Of a stretch of 64,000 nt of DNA, positions 49,604 through 58,902 are shown piece after piece. Both the position numbers and the translations under genes were made by a program. This DNA comes from Methylobacterium nodulans ORS 2060. Lineage in GTDB: Bacteria; Pseudomonadota; Alphaproteobacteria; Rhizobiales; Beijerinckiaceae. Below the pieces are notes generated by a model, which worked only from the letters and a program-made list of their open reading frames with translations, ran no database searches and had not been told where the DNA came from. The DNA lies in the NCBI RefSeq assembly GCF_000022085.1, contig NC_011894.1, positions 6,867,001-6,931,000 on the forward strand, given 5' to 3'. The number at the start of each line of letters is the position of its first letter. Position 1 is the first letter of the stretch.

Positions 49604-51022
49604 GTAATTACCCACGGGGTGCGCGCGAGCGCGGCGTGACCCACAAGCGAGGCCGCTAGAGGGAGTTCGCCGCGCCTCTTGCCGGGAGGCGATTTGGCTG
49701 ATTCCCTCGTGGGATGGGCCGCAGCGAGCTGGAACGCCTGAGCAAGCAGGAGCTGATCGAGCTGGTGCTGCGGCTGCAGCGCCCCGAGAAGACCTCGCGC
49801 ACCTCGTCCAAGCCGCCCTCGACCGACCGCAAGGAGCGGCGCGAGCAGGCCAAGCCCGGCGGCGCCAAGCCGGGTCACGAGGGACATAGCCGAACGCTCA
49901 GCCCCGATCCCGACGAGATCGTCGCTCACCGCCCGGGTCACTGCCCCTGCTGCGGAGGTGTTCTGGCTCCGGATCTGCCGGCCGAGATCGTCAGCGTGTG
50001 CGAGCAGATCGACTTGCCCGCGGTGGCACCGATGGTCACCCAGCATCAACGGCTCGCCGTCCGCTGCCCGGCTTGTGGCACGCGCGTCGTCGCTCCAGTG
50101 CCGCAGGCCGCACGCGGCACGCCGTTCGGCCCGCGCCTGCACGCGGTGGCGGTGTATCTGAAGACCTTCCAGGCTCTGTCCTACGAGCGGCTGCAGGCCG
50201 CGTTGTCGGACCTGTTCGGGCTCACCTTGAGCCAGGGCGGGCTGATGAACCTGCTGCGTCGGGCCCAGAGGCAGTTCCGTGCCGATCGCGAAGCTGCGGT
50301 CTCGGCGCTGCGCCGGGCCGCGGTAGTCGCCTCGGATGAGACCGGCGTGCGCATCGAGGGCAGCAACTCGTATCATTGGGTGTTCCGCTCGGACGCAGCG
50401 GTCGTTCATCACGCGGCCTCGACGCGGGCCGCCGCGGTGGTGCACGCGATGATGGACGGACACCGGCCGTCCGTGTGGCTGTCGGACCGCTACACCGCCC
50501 AGCAGGGCCACGGTGAGCATCACCAGACCTGCCTGGCGCATTTGGCCCGTGACGTCGCCTACGCGGTCGAGGTCAGCGACGACCCCGTGCCGCTGCGCCT
50601 ACAACTCTGGCTGGGAAGCGTGTTCAGCCTGGCCGAGCGCGTCACCGACCTGGCCGCCTCGACGCTCTCGGCCAAGCGCCGGGCCCTGGATCGGCAGCTG
50701 TCCGCCATCCTCGCTGCACCAAGCCGCTGCGATCTGACCCGCGCTCTGCAAGCCAAGATCGGCCGAGCCCGCGACCAGCTCCTGGTCTTCCTCGACCATC
50801 CCGGCCGCGTGGCGGTCACCAACAACGCTTGCGAGCGCGCGCTGCGCCCGGCAGTGGTGCAGCGGAAGGTGACGAACGGCTATCGGGCCATGTGGGCGGC
50901 CGCGGGTGAGGCGGACGTGCGCACCGTCGTCGACACGGCCCGCCTCTCGGGGGCCGGCACCTTCGCCACTATCCTCAACATCATCCGCGCCTGATCCTAC
51001 CGCCACGGGCGTGGGTAATTAC
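49604..51022 (+). mobile_element. Complete IS66-type insertion sequence with 8-bp target duplication
   Basis: A 1419-bp element whose ends are GTAATTACCCACG and, inverted, CGTGGGTAATTAC. The 8-bp sequence CTCGGAGG is present directly outside both ends (49596-49603 and 51023-51030). The single transposase gene is intact, indicating recent transposition. Confidence 0.88.
49714..50994 (+). CDS. IS66-family transposase, single-gene form
   Basis: A 426-residue transposase. An N-terminal zinc-binding region, CPCCGGVLAP then CPACGTRVV, is followed by the central transposase core with VVASDETGVRIEGSNSYHWV (first acidic residue), QTCLAHLARDVAYAVEV and the C-terminal VAVTNNACERALRPAVVQRK carrying the glutamate. 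The accessory TnpA/TnpB genes of classical IS66 elements are absent, as in the single-gene subgroup. Frame complete. Confidence 0.92.
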   Translation: MGRSELERLSKQELIELVLRLQRPEKTSRTSSKPPSTDRKERREQAKPGGAKPGHEGHSRTLSPDPDEIVAHRPGHCPCCGGVLAPDLPAEIVSVCEQIDLPAVAPMVTQHQRLAVRCPACGTRVVAPVPQAARGTPFGPRLHAVAVYLKTFQALSYERLQAALSDLFGLTLSQGGLMNLLRRAQRQFRADREAAVSALRRAAVVASDETGVRIEGSNSYHWVFRSDAAVVHHAASTRAAAVVHAMMDGHRPSVWLSDRYTAQQGHGEHHQTCLAHLARDVAYAVEVSDDPVPLRLQLWLGSVFSLAERVTDLAASTLSAKRRALDRQLSAILAAPSRCDLTRALQAKIGRARDQLLVFLDHPGRVAVTNNACERALRPAVVQRKVTNGYRAMWAAAGEADVRTVVDTARLSGAGTFATILNIIRA

Positions 51023-51234
51023 CTCGGAGGAGCATACTCCTCAAAATTAGCATTTGCTAATTCATCCAATCGGACTAGTCCTTCAACTCCTTAAGCTTGG
51101 CCGTCGATTCCGAAATTGCCCGCTCATGCCTAAACGTATTCCTGTGGTATGATTTAGTTTGCGCTCGGCATAACATAGTGCACGCAATCATATCTGCTGG
51201 GCCACTCCTGACCCGTGATCTGGCGCCAGGCTCA

Positions 51235-51336
51235 TCACAGGTAGCGCTTGTCCCAGCAGTCCCGCAGCTCGTAGCGGCCGACTAGCGCCTGTAGCTCCTC
51301 GGCCGTGAGGCCGTAGACAACGCGACTCCCTCGCAT
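51235..51336 (-). CDS. 33-residue peptide downstream of umuC remnant
   Basis: A tiny frame, MRGSRVVYGLTAEELQALV then GRYELRDCWDKRYL, 33 bases after the umuC remnant on the same strand. The sequence looks protein-like and ordered. No ribosome site stronger than GGCAGCAG. The stretch 51031-51234 contains no gene. Confidence 0.35.
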   Translation of the reverse strand: MRGSRVVYGLTAEELQALVGRYELRDCWDKRYL

Positions 51337-51369
51337 CACTGCTGCCGTCCTGAGCCGCGACACGCTCGC

Positions 51370-51834
51370 TCACACGGGCACGGCATTGACCACGGGCAGC
51401 TCATCGAGCCGGGTCGTATAGCGCGGCGTGCGCATCTCGCACTTGGTCGCCCAGGTCCGCTTCGCCTCCAGCCTCGCCCGCGCCGGCACCACGGTGCCGC
51501 GCCCGAAGCGCCGGTTGCAGGCATCCATCGCCGCTATCAGCGCTCCCGACCGCTCCCGGTCCAGCGCCCCGAACAGCGCCCGCGGGCTCTCCACCAGCGG
51601 TACGAGGTCGGCCGTGACCACGCCGGCCTTGCTGTAGCGCCAGGGCTCCGGCCCCTGCTCGCGCCAAGTCTTCGCCACCCCGTGCAAGGCTGCCTTGATC
51701 AGGACGAGAGAGTCGGAAGTGGCCTCGGGCAGATGGCTGGAGCGCCGGGCGGGGCTCAATCCGCGTGGAAGGTTTTCCGTCGTTTTCTTTACATGCCGTG
51801 CAGCCACTTCGGCGGCGAGTTTAGTGATCGCCAA
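51370..51834 (-). pseudogene. umuC: umuC C-terminal fragment (DUF4113)
   Basis: A 154-codon frame whose last 70 residues match the C-terminus of the Y-family polymerase UmuC: FGRGTVVPARARLEAKRTWA, then KCEMRTPRYTTRLDELPVV. The palm, fingers and catalytic acidic residues are missing, and the first part is only loosely related. It is a remnant of a plasmid- or island-borne umuDC operon. Confidence 0.75.
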
Positions 51835-51846
51835 ACCGCACCTAAA

Positions 51847-52731
51847 TCATCCGGGAACTGCGCCCTTCTTGATGTCCATTACGGCTTGAGCGAGCGCGGC
51901 GGACAGTCGCCCACCGGTACAGTCCTGTCTTTCCAGAAGCACAATGCGCCGGATCAGCTGCGGTTCGCCGAACGGCAGGGTCGTCAAACGGAGTGTCGCA
52001 AGCACATCATCTGAAAGTGGGACAACGGCGACGCCCAGTCCTTTTTCGACCATCCTCAGGATGACCTCCAGACTGTCCAGCACCATTTCCTCGCGGACAT
52101 CCAGCCGCATTCGCCGCAACTCGCGGTCAATCACGCGGCCGGCCCAAGCGTGGCTGTCGAAGCGGATAAAAGGCAGCTCGGACAGCAACTCGCGCGGGCT
52201 TCGCGCATCGTGGCCAGGCGGCGCGATCAGCCAGAAGCGGTCCTCATAGAGGGGCGTCCAGACCAGGTCCGGAGGATGTGGCCGGACCGGTTCGGTCGTC
52301 ACGGCCGCGTCCAGCTCCCCGGCAGCGATCCGCAAGGCAAGCTCCGCCGACATGCCAGCAGAGACGTGGACGCGAACGCGAGGGTGCGATTGGTTGAGAG
52401 CGGCCAGTGCCTCCGGCAGCACGCCGGACAGCGCGGTCTGGACGGCTCCGAGCCGAAGACGCCCGGCCAGGGACTGTTCGTCGCTCAGTGCGGACGCGAT
52501 CTGGTCATAGAGCGCCAGCACCTCCGCTGATTTTTCGAGAACGATCCTGCCCGCCTCAGTGAGCCGCGGCAGCCGGCGCGACCGGTCGAAGAGCCGCGCG
52601 CCGAACTCCTCCTCAAGCATCTTCACCTGCAAGCTCACCGCCGACTGCGTCAGCCCAACGACCTCGCCGGCACGAGCAAAGGATCCATGCTGGGCAATGG
52701 CGTGCAGGGTCCGAAGGGCACGAAGCGACAT
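51847..52731 (-). CDS. LysR-family transcriptional regulator
   Basis: A 294-residue LysR protein with helix-turn-helix MSLRALRTLHAIAQHGSFAR, EVVGLTQSAVSLQVKMLEEE and LFDRSRRLP, then an effector domain from about residue 90 (GRLRLGAVQTALSGVLPEAL). The ATG at 52731 gives the usual LysR N-terminus. Divergent from the AEC transporter gene with a 250-base AT-richer region between; probably regulates it. Confidence 0.9.
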   Translation of the reverse strand: MSLRALRTLHAIAQHGSFARAGEVVGLTQSAVSLQVKMLEEEFGARLFDRSRRLPRLTEAGRIVLEKSAEVLALYDQIASALSDEQSLAGRLRLGAVQTALSGVLPEALAALNQSHPRVRVHVSAGMSAELALRIAAGELDAAVTTEPVRPHPPDLVWTPLYEDRFWLIAPPGHDARSPRELLSELPFIRFDSHAWAGRVIDRELRRMRLDVREEMVLDSLEVILRMVEKGLGVAVVPLSDDVLATLRLTTLPFGEPQLIRRIVLLERQDCTGGRLSAALAQAVMDIKKGAVPG

Positions 52732-52982
52732 TGCGAACTCTCTTCGATCGCGTGACGCCGCCCGGCGTTCCCGCGGCTCGCGGATACGCGCATGGCCAAT
52801 GCATGAGGTCATATCATTGAACGCATGATATTTACCAATTTTTTCTTTTCACTTCAGGGTGGTAGGCGTCTCACCGACCCTGCTTGATGGATGCTCATGA
52901 CGACGGTCGCACCGACCTCCGCCAAAGGATCGCCCATCCTCGCCACGACGCCGCGCCGCGGAGCAGCTCTGAGGGGCCGAAC

Positions 52983-53912
52983 ATGACCGGCGCGGTCCTT
53001 TTGGCGTTGCTGCCGATCGTTATTTTGATCGCGCTGGGAATGCTGCTGCGGCATCGCCGCTTCCTCGATGACGGATTCTGGCCGCAGGCCGAGCGGCTCG
53101 GATACTTCGTCCTGCTCCCGTGCCTCTTCTTCCACGGCCTCGCGACCGCGCACCTTAAGTCGCTGCCTGTCGGCGACCTTGCCCTGACGCTGATCCTCTC
53201 GACCCTCGTCGTCGCCGCACTCGTCGTCGCCATGCGACCGCTCATGAAGGTGAACGGGCCAGCGTTCACGTCGGTGTTTCAGGGACGCGTGCGCTTCAAC
53301 AATTATGTCGGTGTGACCCTGGCTGCCGGGCTGTTCGGCGCGAAAGGCATCGCTCTGGCGGCGATCTGCAATGCCGCGATCGTGCCAACGGTCAACATCC
53401 TCTGCGTGATGGTGTTCGCCCGGCACGGTTCGGCGAAACTGACCGGTCGCGGCATTCTCAAGCAGCTTGTGACGAACCCCCTGGTCGTCGGCTCTCTTGG
53501 CGGTATCGCGAACCAGATGCTTGGGTTGGGCATTCCTCCGGGGCTGGAGCCGGCCATGCGGGCGTTGGGTGCAGCCTCGCTGCCTCTCGGCCTTCTCTGC
53601 ATTGGCGCAGCGCTCGAGTTCCGCTCGGCGCGGCAGTGGGTGGGGCCGGTCGCCTCGTCGTCCGTCATGAAATTTCTCGCGATGCCGGTCGCCACGGTTC
53701 TGGTCGCCAGGCTGACGGGACTGAAGGGACCGGCTCTGACGACGGCGCTTCTCTTCCAGGCTCTACCGACCGCCTCATCCGCCTACATCCTCGCGCGGCA
53801 GCTCGGCGGCGACGCCCCACTCATGGCGGGTATCACCGCAACGCAGACTGTCTTAGCTTTTGTCGCAATCCCATTAGTACTGACCAGTCTCAACATTGTT
53901 GTCAACTTCTGA
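52983..53912 (+). CDS. AEC-family transporter (malonate/auxin efflux carrier type)
   Basis: A 309-residue membrane protein with about ten helices arranged as two inverted halves, starting LLALLPIVILIALGMLLRHR. The features FNNYVGVTLAAGLFGAKGIA and the asparagine/proline motif VTNPLVVGSLGGIANQMLGL are typical. AEC carriers move malonate and other monocarboxylates or dicarboxylates. Followed by a hotdog thioesterase and an AhpD-like gene on the same strand, so they may form one inducible unit under the LysR gene. Confidence 0.87.
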   Translation: MTGAVLLALLPIVILIALGMLLRHRRFLDDGFWPQAERLGYFVLLPCLFFHGLATAHLKSLPVGDLALTLILSTLVVAALVVAMRPLMKVNGPAFTSVFQGRVRFNNYVGVTLAAGLFGAKGIALAAICNAAIVPTVNILCVMVFARHGSAKLTGRGILKQLVTNPLVVGSLGGIANQMLGLGIPPGLEPAMRALGAASLPLGLLCIGAALEFRSARQWVGPVASSSVMKFLAMPVATVLVARLTGLKGPALTTALLFQALPTASSAYILARQLGGDAPLMAGITATQTVLAFVAIPLVLTSLNIVVNF

Positions 53913-53965
53913 CATCCAAGCCGTGGAAGGTCGTCACACACCGATAGACTTGAGGGGGAGGTAAA

Positions 53966-54421
53966 ATGAAGGCGATCCAGGACCACTACCCACCCACATT
54001 TGCTCACTGCTACGGCTGCGGGCCGGCCAATCCCTTCGGTCTGCACTTGAAAAGCTACCTGCGGGAGGATCAAACGGAGGCCCGCTTCACGCCGGATCAG
54101 CGCTACAGCGGAGGTGTGCCGGACAACGTCTATGGCGGCATGATCGCCTCGCTGCTGGACTGCCATGGAACGGCCTCGGCAGCGGCGTTCGCCTATCGTG
54201 CGCGAGGGCGTGAGATGGGTGACAGTGGCCCACCGATCAGGTTCGTGACGGCCTCATTGCACATCAATTTCCGGAAGCCGACGCCTCTGGGTGAAGAACT
54301 GCACATTACCGGCACGCTGAAGTCTCTGGATGGTCGAAAGGCATCTATTCTGCTTTCACTCAGCGCACGCGGTGAAGAATGCGCACAGGGTGAAATGCTC
54401 GCCGTCGAACTTAAGTCGTGA
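53966..54421 (+). CDS. PaaI-type hotdog thioesterase
   Basis: A 151-residue single hotdog protein. The N-terminal CYGCGPANPFGLHL is typical of the group, the central helix is GGMIASLLDCHGTASAAAF with the catalytic Asp/His region, and HINFRKPTPLGEELHITGTL is the usual strand. Probably hydrolyses an acyl-CoA. GGGGGAGG precedes the ATG. Lies 53 bases after the transporter. Confidence 0.87.
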   Translation: MKAIQDHYPPTFAHCYGCGPANPFGLHLKSYLREDQTEARFTPDQRYSGGVPDNVYGGMIASLLDCHGTASAAAFAYRARGREMGDSGPPIRFVTASLHINFRKPTPLGEELHITGTLKSLDGRKASILLSLSARGEECAQGEMLAVELKS

Positions 54422-54481
54422 TCGCATCATTATTGCTGAGCTTATGTGCTACTCGCTGCATTCGACAATGGGAGGAACACC

Positions 54482-55060
54482 ATGAACTCACGCACCAACG
54501 CTCCGATCGGCCGCTATCCTGTTCCCACGCTGTCGGACATGCCGTCAGACATCCGCGACCGGCTGCTTGCTGTACAGGAGAAGTCCGGCTTCATTCCCAA
54601 CGTATTTCTGGTCTTTGCGCACTGGCCGGACGAGTTCCGCGCCTTCTTTGCCTATCATGATGCGCTGATGGACAGGCCCGGTAACCTGACCAAAGCCGAG
54701 CGTGAAATGATCGTGGTGGCGACCAGCAATGCGAACCAGTGCCAGTATTGCGTCGTCGCACACGGCGCAATTCTGCGCGTTCGGGCAAAGAACGCTCTGA
54801 TCGCCGACCAGATTGCAGTCAATTACCGCAAAGCAGATATTACAGAGCGTCAAAAAGCGATGCTGGATTTCGCCATGAAGGTGGCGCTCGAGGCTTACGC
54901 AGTCGGTGAGGATGATTTCGCCACGCTGGCGCAGCACGGGCTTGACGCGGAAGATGCTTGGGATATTGCCGCGATCGCGTCCTTCTTCGGGATGTCGAAC
55001 CGAATGGCAAACGTCACCAGTCTGCGACCCAATGACGAATTCTATACTTTGGGCCGATAG
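54482..55060 (+). CDS. AhpD/carboxymuconolactone decarboxylase-family peroxidase-related protein
   Basis: A 192-residue alpha-helical protein with the redox motif NANQCQYCVVAHGAILRVRA (CxxC then His), which in AhpD-like proteins reduces peroxides. The start ATG follows GGGAGGAACACC. The N-terminal segment MPSDIRDRLLAVQEKSGFIP is that of the peroxidase-related subgroup. Third gene of the transporter unit. Confidence 0.88.
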   Translation: MNSRTNAPIGRYPVPTLSDMPSDIRDRLLAVQEKSGFIPNVFLVFAHWPDEFRAFFAYHDALMDRPGNLTKAEREMIVVATSNANQCQYCVVAHGAILRVRAKNALIADQIAVNYRKADITERQKAMLDFAMKVALEAYAVGEDDFATLAQHGLDAEDAWDIAAIASFFGMSNRMANVTSLRPNDEFYTLGR

Positions 55061-55235
55061 GTTGAGCATCGGTGGCGGGCTGAACCTTGAGCGGGACGGT
55101 GCCGCCCCCGGATTTCTTAAATTGTGAGAAGGCGAGCGTGGGATTGCTCTCAGAAATCAGCCTTTGTGAGCGACGCTGTCCCGAAAGGTGGACAAGCTCA
55201 CGAGTTTCATTTCCTGACACGCAATCCTTACAGGT

Positions 55236-55546
55236 TTAAGTGTCTGAAAAACCGTCGTTGTGAACGGCGGCCATCTGGCTCGCCAGCATCGCCTCGATCT
55301 CGTCGCGCGGTCCGATCCCGTTCACGACGCTGAGCATGAAGTTGATGGCGCTCTCGTCCGGCTCCTGGCCCTGGCTGGCTGCGTTCGAGAGCTGGTCGAC
55401 GCAATCGCCTTGAAGCCCGCGTCGGTGAGCCGAACCGCGCTGCCGGCATCCCACGCGTTGGGGAGAATGAAGAAGCCGCTGTCGTGCATTCGTCGGAAGG
55501 TGGCCCGCTTGTCCGCTGCGGCAGCTGTCATCGTCAGGTCCGGCAT
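55236..55546 (-). pseudogene. Fused remnant: PEP-mutase/isocitrate-lyase-like N-terminus with an unrelated tail
   Basis: The 5' part encodes KRATFRRMHDSGFFILPNAW, DAGSAVRLTDAGFKAIAS, the N-terminus of the isocitrate lyase/PEP mutase family. About 40 codons later the sequence switches frame and family to INFMLSVVNGIGPRDEIEAM, LASQMAAVHN, a different, phage- or transposon-associated protein. The first ATG overlaps the GNAT gene stop, so it was the next gene of that operon before deletion. Confidence 0.6.
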
Positions 55547-56223
55547 TCTTCCAGCCTCCGCACCTGCCTACCCGCAGCATCGAAGTTCGACGGATCGAGC
55601 CAGGTGGTGAGTGCCGCCGAGAGTCTGGGCCACTCGGGCCTGGTGATCGAGAACCAGGCGGTGTCGCGGTTCTCTCCTCTGATGATCATGTGGTCGCGGA
55701 ACAGGCCCTCGAACGTAAAACCGAACCGTGTAGCCGAGTTCTTCGACGGCACGTTCCGGCTGTCGCATTTCCATTCGAACCGCCGATAACCAAGCGTGTC
55801 GAAGATGTAGGAGGCGGCGAGATAGAACGCCTCCGTCGTGACCCGCGTCCGGGCGATGGCCGGCCCCCAGAGGATGCTGCCGATCTCGATCACGCCGTGC
55901 TTCGGATCGATCCGCATCAGCGCCTGCCGCCCTTCCGCACGTCTAGTTGCCTTGTCGATTACGGCAAAGAACAGTGGATCATCCGACGCTGCGGCACCCT
56001 CCGTCCATCGTACGAAGTCTGCCTCGTGTAACGGGACCGCATCCACCAGATAGCGGTGCCGCTCCTCGGCCCCCGCCTCCTGCGTGACGTCGAAGAGGTC
56101 GCGCGCATGGCAGGCAGGATCGAGTGGCTCCAGACGCGCATAGACTCCGTCGAGCACGATGCGCTGGGGTCTGGAAGCGCCGTTCCAGCTCGAAAGGTTC
56201 ACTCCAGTTTCTTCCATGCTCAT
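55534..56223 (-). CDS. GNAT N-acetyltransferase, RimJ/RimL type
   Basis: A 229-residue acetyltransferase. It begins with a beta strand RIVLDGVYARLEPLDPA; the acetyl-CoA region contains EIGSILWGPAIARTRVTTEA and YIFDTLGYRRFEWKCDSRNV, followed by SKNSATRFGFTFEGLFRDHM, all typical of the ribosomal-protein/small-molecule GNAT group. Two adjacent Met codons give the start. Substrate unknown. Confidence 0.88.
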   Translation of the reverse strand: MSMEETGVNLSSWNGASRPQRIVLDGVYARLEPLDPACHARDLFDVTQEAGAEERHRYLVDAVPLHEADFVRWTEGAAASDDPLFFAVIDKATRRAEGRQALMRIDPKHGVIEIGSILWGPAIARTRVTTEAFYLAASYIFDTLGYRRFEWKCDSRNVPSKNSATRFGFTFEGLFRDHMIIRGENRDTAWFSITRPEWPRLSAALTTWLDPSNFDAAGRQVRRLEECRT

Positions 56224-56480
56224 CTTGTTGCCTGCTCTGCCTCTCGGCTAGATTTCGCTAGCGCTGCCGAACTTGCTTCATACAATTAAATACTCGCGGC
56301 GATGATGTGAAATTTAATCGCGATAATGCGGAGTTGGACTATTGCAAGGACGCATGTTCCAGCGCCGAGCCAGCACATTAACAGCAGCTATCCTCATATC
56401 ACCGTCCAGAACCTGCCGTTCTCGAAACCACCGGTCCGCGCCGTTTCGGCAGCCAATGAGCGCTGAGAGGACCGTGCCAA

Positions 56481-57206
56481 TCAGCGCTGCAAGCTATAGG
56501 TGCGCGCATGCGCCTCCGTCAGAGCATCTCCAAGAGCACGACCAGTCTCGTAGCCGGCGAGATCCGGCGAGCGTGCGACATCGCTCATCAGGCGGGGGCA
56601 GGGCTCGGGTACACCGATGATCGAATGGACCGGCAGACGTTCCGCATAGATCGGCAGCGCATAGTCTTCTTCGTCGTCGGCAACACCCTTTGCGCGGATC
56701 TTCGCGGACGCGCGCGCGATATCCATGTAGATGATTGCTGTCGCCTTGGACTCCTGAGCAGTTGTTTCCCGCAGCCTTGAGGTCCGACCGGGAAAGAACC
56801 GATCGACCATCATGGTCAAAGCGTGGTGCTTCTCTGCAGGATCTTCCAGCAACCGGGCGTGGCCGAAGGCCATCACGGAGCGGTAGTCGGCGGAATGATT
56901 GAAGCCCGATCGTGCCAGTACGAGGCTGTCCAGGTGGGTGACCGTCAGACAGGCCGGCTCGCCCTTCGAGAGGTTGCGCAGCATCCGGCTGGCGCTCGAT
57001 CCGTGCCAGTAGAGACGCGTTCCTTCACGCCAGAACAGGGTCGGCGTGCAGTAGGGCTGACCGTCAATGACGTAGGAGACGTGACAGAGCGCGGCGGCGT
57101 CCAGCAAAGCGTGGACGGTCGCGTGGTCGTAGTGACCTCGGTCATGACGGCGCTTCACACGGTTCACCGCATCAATGGGGTAGGCAGTCGCGGATACGTC
57201 CGTCAC
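56481..57206 (-). CDS. Pyridoxamine 5'-phosphate oxidase-like FMN protein
   Basis: A 241-residue split-barrel flavoprotein. RGHYDHATVHALLDAAALCH opens the domain, and HVSYVIDGQPYCTPTLFWRE with RLYWHGSSASRMLRNLSKGE forms the FMN site. GTG start after AAGGAGA; longer upstream frames reach into the MocR gene. Divergent, with 73 bases between, from a MocR/PdxR regulator, a common pairing in vitamin B6 metabolism. The enzyme may be a B6 salvage enzyme or an unrelated FMN reductase-like protein. Confidence 0.85.
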   Translation of the reverse strand: MTDVSATAYPIDAVNRVKRRHDRGHYDHATVHALLDAAALCHVSYVIDGQPYCTPTLFWREGTRLYWHGSSASRMLRNLSKGEPACLTVTHLDSLVLARSGFNHSADYRSVMAFGHARLLEDPAEKHHALTMMVDRFFPGRTSRLRETTAQESKATAIIYMDIARASAKIRAKGVADDEEDYALPIYAERLPVHSIIGVPEPCPRLMSDVARSPDLAGYETGRALGDALTEAHARTYSLQR

Positions 57207-57243
57207 GGCGGTCTCCTTGGTTGACACCCCCGGTTCGCACGAA

Positions 57244-57272
57244 CAATTGGTCGGCAGGAGAGCCAATTTGGT
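57244..57272. promoter_or_regulatory. Direct-repeat candidate MocR operator
   Basis: CAATTGGT at 57244 and CAATTTGGT at 57264 are spaced 20 bases apart in the short divergent intergenic region. Direct repeats at about two helical turns are the usual MocR/PdxR binding arrangement. The longer coding option starting at TTG 57217 would overlap it. Confidence 0.4.
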
Positions 57273-57279
57273 AGCCGAA

Positions 57280-58698
57280 ATGACGACCACTTCGCGGCGG
57301 AAAGCCGTGCTCGATCTGCCACTGCGCCTGGAGCGCGGGGCAGGCAGCCAGGCCCGGCGTATCCATGCCGCAATCCGAGATGCCATTCTCGATGGGCAGC
57401 TCGCCGCCGGCTTGCGCCTGCCATCGAGCCGCGCCCTCGCGGAACAGCTCGGCGTCCGCCGCAGTGTTGTGGTCGTCGCCTACGAGCACCTCTACGGCGA
57501 TGGCCTGGTGGAATCACGCACGGGGGCGGGGACCTACGTCGCGGCCGGGATCCAGGTGCATGCGCCGGCTCCCACCGCTCCCGTCGCCATCACCGTGCCG
57601 TCACGGCGGGCTTGCGCTGTAGGCAGCACGACGGTTAGTCGAAACCTTCTGCGTCGCTTTGGGATGGCAGCGCGGCGGCGGATTGCCCAAGCCGGCGCGG
57701 CGGATCTGTTCCGTGGTGATCCGCGAGGAACTAGGGCGCTGCGCGAGCAGATCGCCGCTCATCTCGCGGCCAGCCGCGGATTTCGTGCTGATCCGGATTG
57801 CATCATCGTCGTCGGCAGCGTGCAGCAGGGATTGCGTCTGTGTGCCGAGGCCTTGTTTTCGCCGGGGGATGCGGTGTGGACAGAGGACCCAGGCTATCCG
57901 CCGACGCACCGGACATTGCGAGCGGCCGGGCTGCAGCTCATCGCCATTCCTGTCGATGCCGAAGGGCTGGATGTGACCGCCGGCCGAAAGCGTTCGTCAG
58001 ACGCACGCGCAGCCTACGTCACGCCGTCGAACCAGTTTCCCACGAGCGTCTCGATGCCTATGCCTCGACGTCTAGCGCTGCTCGAATGGGCCCGTGAGGC
58101 GCGCGCCTGGGTGCTCGAAGACGACTACGACAACGAGTTCCGCTATGACGGGCCACCCCTGACCGCGCTCGCCGGCCTTGATGGTGGCGACCGCGTGATC
58201 TACTTCGGCACGTTCTCAAAAATGCTCTTCTCGAGCGTGCGCCTCGCCTATGTCGTGGCACCAGCTGCGGCCCTCGAGCGCATGATCGCAGCTCGGGCCA
58301 GTTACGATCGTTTTCCGCCGTCACTCCTGGAGGGTGCAGTCGCCGATCTGATGGCGGACGGCACGCTCGCGGCTCACACCCGGCACGTCCGTAAGCACTA
58401 CCGGATGGCGCGCGACACCTTGGCTTCTGCGCTGGAGCAGTCGGCCGGTACACATCTGCGTATCGTCAAACCCGCCCAGGGTCTGCACCTGCTCGCCTAC
58501 TTGGCGGGCGATGTCTCGCCGGAAGCTGCGTCGCAAATCCTGGAGCAGGCCGGCGTAGAGTCGTGGCTTTTGAGTGAGACACGTCTTGAGGTGCATGGCC
58601 CGGAGGGCTTCATTCTCGGCTTCGCAGGCCATACAGAGGCGGACTTGCGTCACGCTGCGGTGGCGTTAGGGGCAGCAGTTCGCTCGGTCCTTGGATAG
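57280..58698 (+). CDS. MocR/PdxR-type GntR regulator with aminotransferase domain
   Basis: A 472-residue fusion. Residues 10-80 are a GntR winged helix (RRIHAAIRDAILDGQLAAGL, LPSSRALAEQLGVRRSVVVV). The rest is a fold-type I aminotransferase domain with AYVTPSNQFPTSVSMPMPRR, VLEDDYDNEFRYDG and the PLP lysine region YFGTFSKMLFSSVRLAYVV. It presumably senses pyridoxal phosphate and controls the divergent PNPOx-like gene. TTG at 57268, with AGGAGA well placed, is an alternative start. Confidence 0.9.
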   Translation: MTTTSRRKAVLDLPLRLERGAGSQARRIHAAIRDAILDGQLAAGLRLPSSRALAEQLGVRRSVVVVAYEHLYGDGLVESRTGAGTYVAAGIQVHAPAPTAPVAITVPSRRACAVGSTTVSRNLLRRFGMAARRRIAQAGAADLFRGDPRGTRALREQIAAHLAASRGFRADPDCIIVVGSVQQGLRLCAEALFSPGDAVWTEDPGYPPTHRTLRAAGLQLIAIPVDAEGLDVTAGRKRSSDARAAYVTPSNQFPTSVSMPMPRRLALLEWAREARAWVLEDDYDNEFRYDGPPLTALAGLDGGDRVIYFGTFSKMLFSSVRLAYVVAPAAALERMIAARASYDRFPPSLLEGAVADLMADGTLAAHTRHVRKHYRMARDTLASALEQSAGTHLRIVKPAQGLHLLAYLAGDVSPEAASQILEQAGVESWLLSETRLEVHGPEGFILGFAGHTEADLRHAAVALGAAVRSVLG

Positions 58699-58902
58699 CG
58701 ATGCCGATTATGCCGGCAATCGGGCCATCGGCACTCTCCTTCGCCAGCCAACACTTCAGTCACTCACCCGTTTCACTCCGCCCGGACCTGCCGCAGGTGG
58801 TACGCGCGAGCGGCCAGCCCAGCCGGCGAGGTCTGAAATGACGAAGCCCGCGGCGGCAGTGTGCCGGGCGGGCTCTGCGCGATCACGGATCCGGGACAGG
58901 GA

